Source of the DNA: an uncultured Lachnospiraceae bacterium
Lineage (GTDB): Bacteria > Bacillota > Clostridia > Lachnospirales > Lachnospiraceae
DNA: 64,000 bases
Assembly: GCA_947089905.1 (NCBI GenBank)
Contig: CAMUMG010000002.1
Location: forward strand, 62,001-126,000
Direction: 5' to 3'
Shown here: positions 63,086-64,000 of the stretch, piece after piece
Layout: every line of letters begins with the position of its first letter
How positions within the stretch are numbered: the stretch's first letter is position 1
Position numbers and translations under genes: made by a program
The notes under the pieces: model-generated
What the model saw: only the letters and a program-made list of their open reading frames with translations
Databases searched by the model: none
Told to the model about the DNA's origin: nothing

Positions 63086-64000
63086 GAAAGGTCCGAATTC
63101 TAATAGTGGGAATTTGTATGATGTTTCTTATAGGATGCTTCTTAAAACAAACTCTTATATGGGCTGAAACATTAAATAAAGAAACAAGGCAAGAAACACT
63201 GACCGTAGAAGAAGTTTCACAAATGTCGGAAGATTTTAGTGAGGGTGTTCGCAAAACCTCGATTGATCTAGTAAAAAAACAGATTGAATTACAACAGGCA
63301 AAGGAGGCTATTTTAGATACTAGAAAAAAAGAGAATACAGTTCGATTTTCTCTATTATTTAATATTAAATTTCCTGAAAAACATGGAATACCAAAAGAAA
63401 TTGAATTGATTATGAAAGTCCCTGAAATTCAAACAGAACTCCTTATTTTACAGCAGAAAAAAGTCTATGAAGCACTCCAATCAAAGACAGCAGGAAAAAA
63501 AGCATTTTATGAGGTATTGTTAGGACAGTATGAAACTACATTTTATGAAGAAAGAGTCAAAGAATCCAATACAGTAGCAGATCGGATTCAGAAACAATAT
63601 CACAAAGGAGTGGGAACAAAGGAAGATGTTGAGTATAGTAATGGGGTTAGAGATGAATATAAAAAAGCACTGTCAAATGCGGAAATAAGATATTATCGGA
63701 ATAAAGAAAAGTTAGGAGAGGTAATAGGAGAGGATATTCGATTTTCCTATAACTTTTTGGAGGCTCTTCCTGATCAAAAATTGATACGTTCTGATTTAGA
63801 ACAAGCGATCCAATATGCTTTAGAACATGATTTCGGACTTTATGAAGCACAAAAAAAACAGGAATACGCAGAACAAAGAGTTTCTGAAATACTTGGAATT
63901 TATGAGGGTAAATATTCAAAATATATTACAGATATCAAAAAGTATTTAAAAAGGCAGGAAGGAAAACCTATTGATTATGAAGAGTTTATTCAATTATACA
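63082..64000 (+). CDS. TolC/OEP-like coiled-coil exported protein (3' end outside window)
   Basis: Open from ATG 63082 (GGAGG 6 nt upstream, overlapping the MORN stop) to the window edge, at least 306 residues. N-terminal hydrophobic segment with LIGC (lipobox) and, further on, IWA (signal cleavage); either would place it outside. The remainder is long amphipathic helices in OEP-like order: DLVKKQIELQQAKEAI..RKKE, YETTFYEERVKESNTVADRIQKQYHKGVGTKEDVEYSN, then a second such half (DLEQAIQYALEHDFGLYEAQKK). A TolC-like fold in a Gram-positive is unusual. Confidence 0.65.
   Translation, partial: MRKVRILIVGICMMFLIGCFLKQTLIWAETLNKETRQETLTVEEVSQMSEDFSEGVRKTSIDLVKKQIELQQAKEAILDTRKKENTVRFSLLFNIKFPEKHGIPKEIELIMKVPEIQTELLILQQKKVYEALQSKTAGKKAFYEVLLGQYETTFYEERVKESNTVADRIQKQYHKGVGTKEDVEYSNGVRDEYKKALSNAEIRYYRNKEKLGEVIGEDIRFSYNFLEALPDQKLIRSDLEQAIQYALEHDFGLYEAQKKQEYAEQRVSEILGIYEGKYSKYITDIKKYLKRQEGKPIDYEEFIQLY

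Overview
The window reads as chromosomal DNA of an AT-rich, low-GC Gram-positive anaerobe of the class Clostridia, most likely a Lachnospiraceae-like, motile spore-former. Pointers are glgC/glgD, spoVG, a flagellin, a DUF4474 protein, a ClpS/ClpA pair, a cytoplasmic GH51 arabinofuranosidase, a cobalamin riboswitch, strong AGGAGG ribosome binding sites and many clean Rho-independent terminators. No rRNA, tRNA or CRISPR array was seen.

Layout. 1-5.3 kb: housekeeping genes (end of glgC, glgD, spoVG, a NodB-type deacetylase, a cysteine desulfidase family protein, a HAD phosphatase). 5.4-8.0 kb: a two-gene unit of a BspA-type leucine-rich-repeat protein and a stand-alone LanM-dehydratase-like (DUF4135) protein. 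8.4-10.2 kb: a secreted NlpC/P60 wall hydrolase. 10.2-11.4 kb: a cobalamin riboswitch and a B12-binding lipoprotein. 11.5-18.2 kb: an AraC regulator and a sugar/cyclitol catabolic cluster (three TIM-barrel isomerase/epimerase-like proteins, two Gfo/Idh/MocA oxidoreductases), interrupted by two tiny minus-strand genes. 18.3-22.6 kb: PlsC, an ECF-like sigma factor with a very long C-terminal extension, an IS-end palindrome, a phosphatase, a P-loop protein and a broken GNAT gene. 22.9-29.4 kb: GH51 enzyme, clpS-clpA. 29.4-35.8 kb: flagellin, DUF4474 protein with Cys/Pro repeats, metallophosphoesterase, MATE-MarR pair, lipoprotein.

35.8-64.0 kb is one long plus-strand cluster encoding a contractile injection system of the eCIS (Afp/PVC-like) type. 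It has an AAA+ ATPase, sheath, two tube proteins, two small assembly proteins, a hub-connecting tube-like protein, gpD-like hub, OB-fold spike, gp25, two baseplate-J proteins, a gpI-like protein and a large accessory structural protein. It continues into a membrane module: a pseudokinase-like protein with one TM, a multi-TM receptor with HAMP and a degenerate nucleotide-cyclase-like domain, a TM-anchored MORN-repeat protein, and a TolC-like coiled-coil protein that runs off the window. I see no PAAR tip, DUF4255 cap or DUF4157 cargo here.

The most unusual element is at 41464-46568. A 146-codon ORF ends just after an A8 tract, and a ~1,500-codon ORF built of six ~635-bp tandem repeats is open in the -1 frame. 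Repeat homology runs straight across the junction, so the two are one gene of about 1,700 codons. It is joined either by -1 frameshifting on A_AAA_AAA or by length change of the A tract. Its place in the operon and the lack of any other candidate make it the best candidate tape-measure protein. That would imply an injection tube whose length is set by repeat copy number and whose assembly is gated by a frameshift. The DUF4135 protein at 6.3 kb, with a disordered basic N-terminus, is a speculative cargo candidate.
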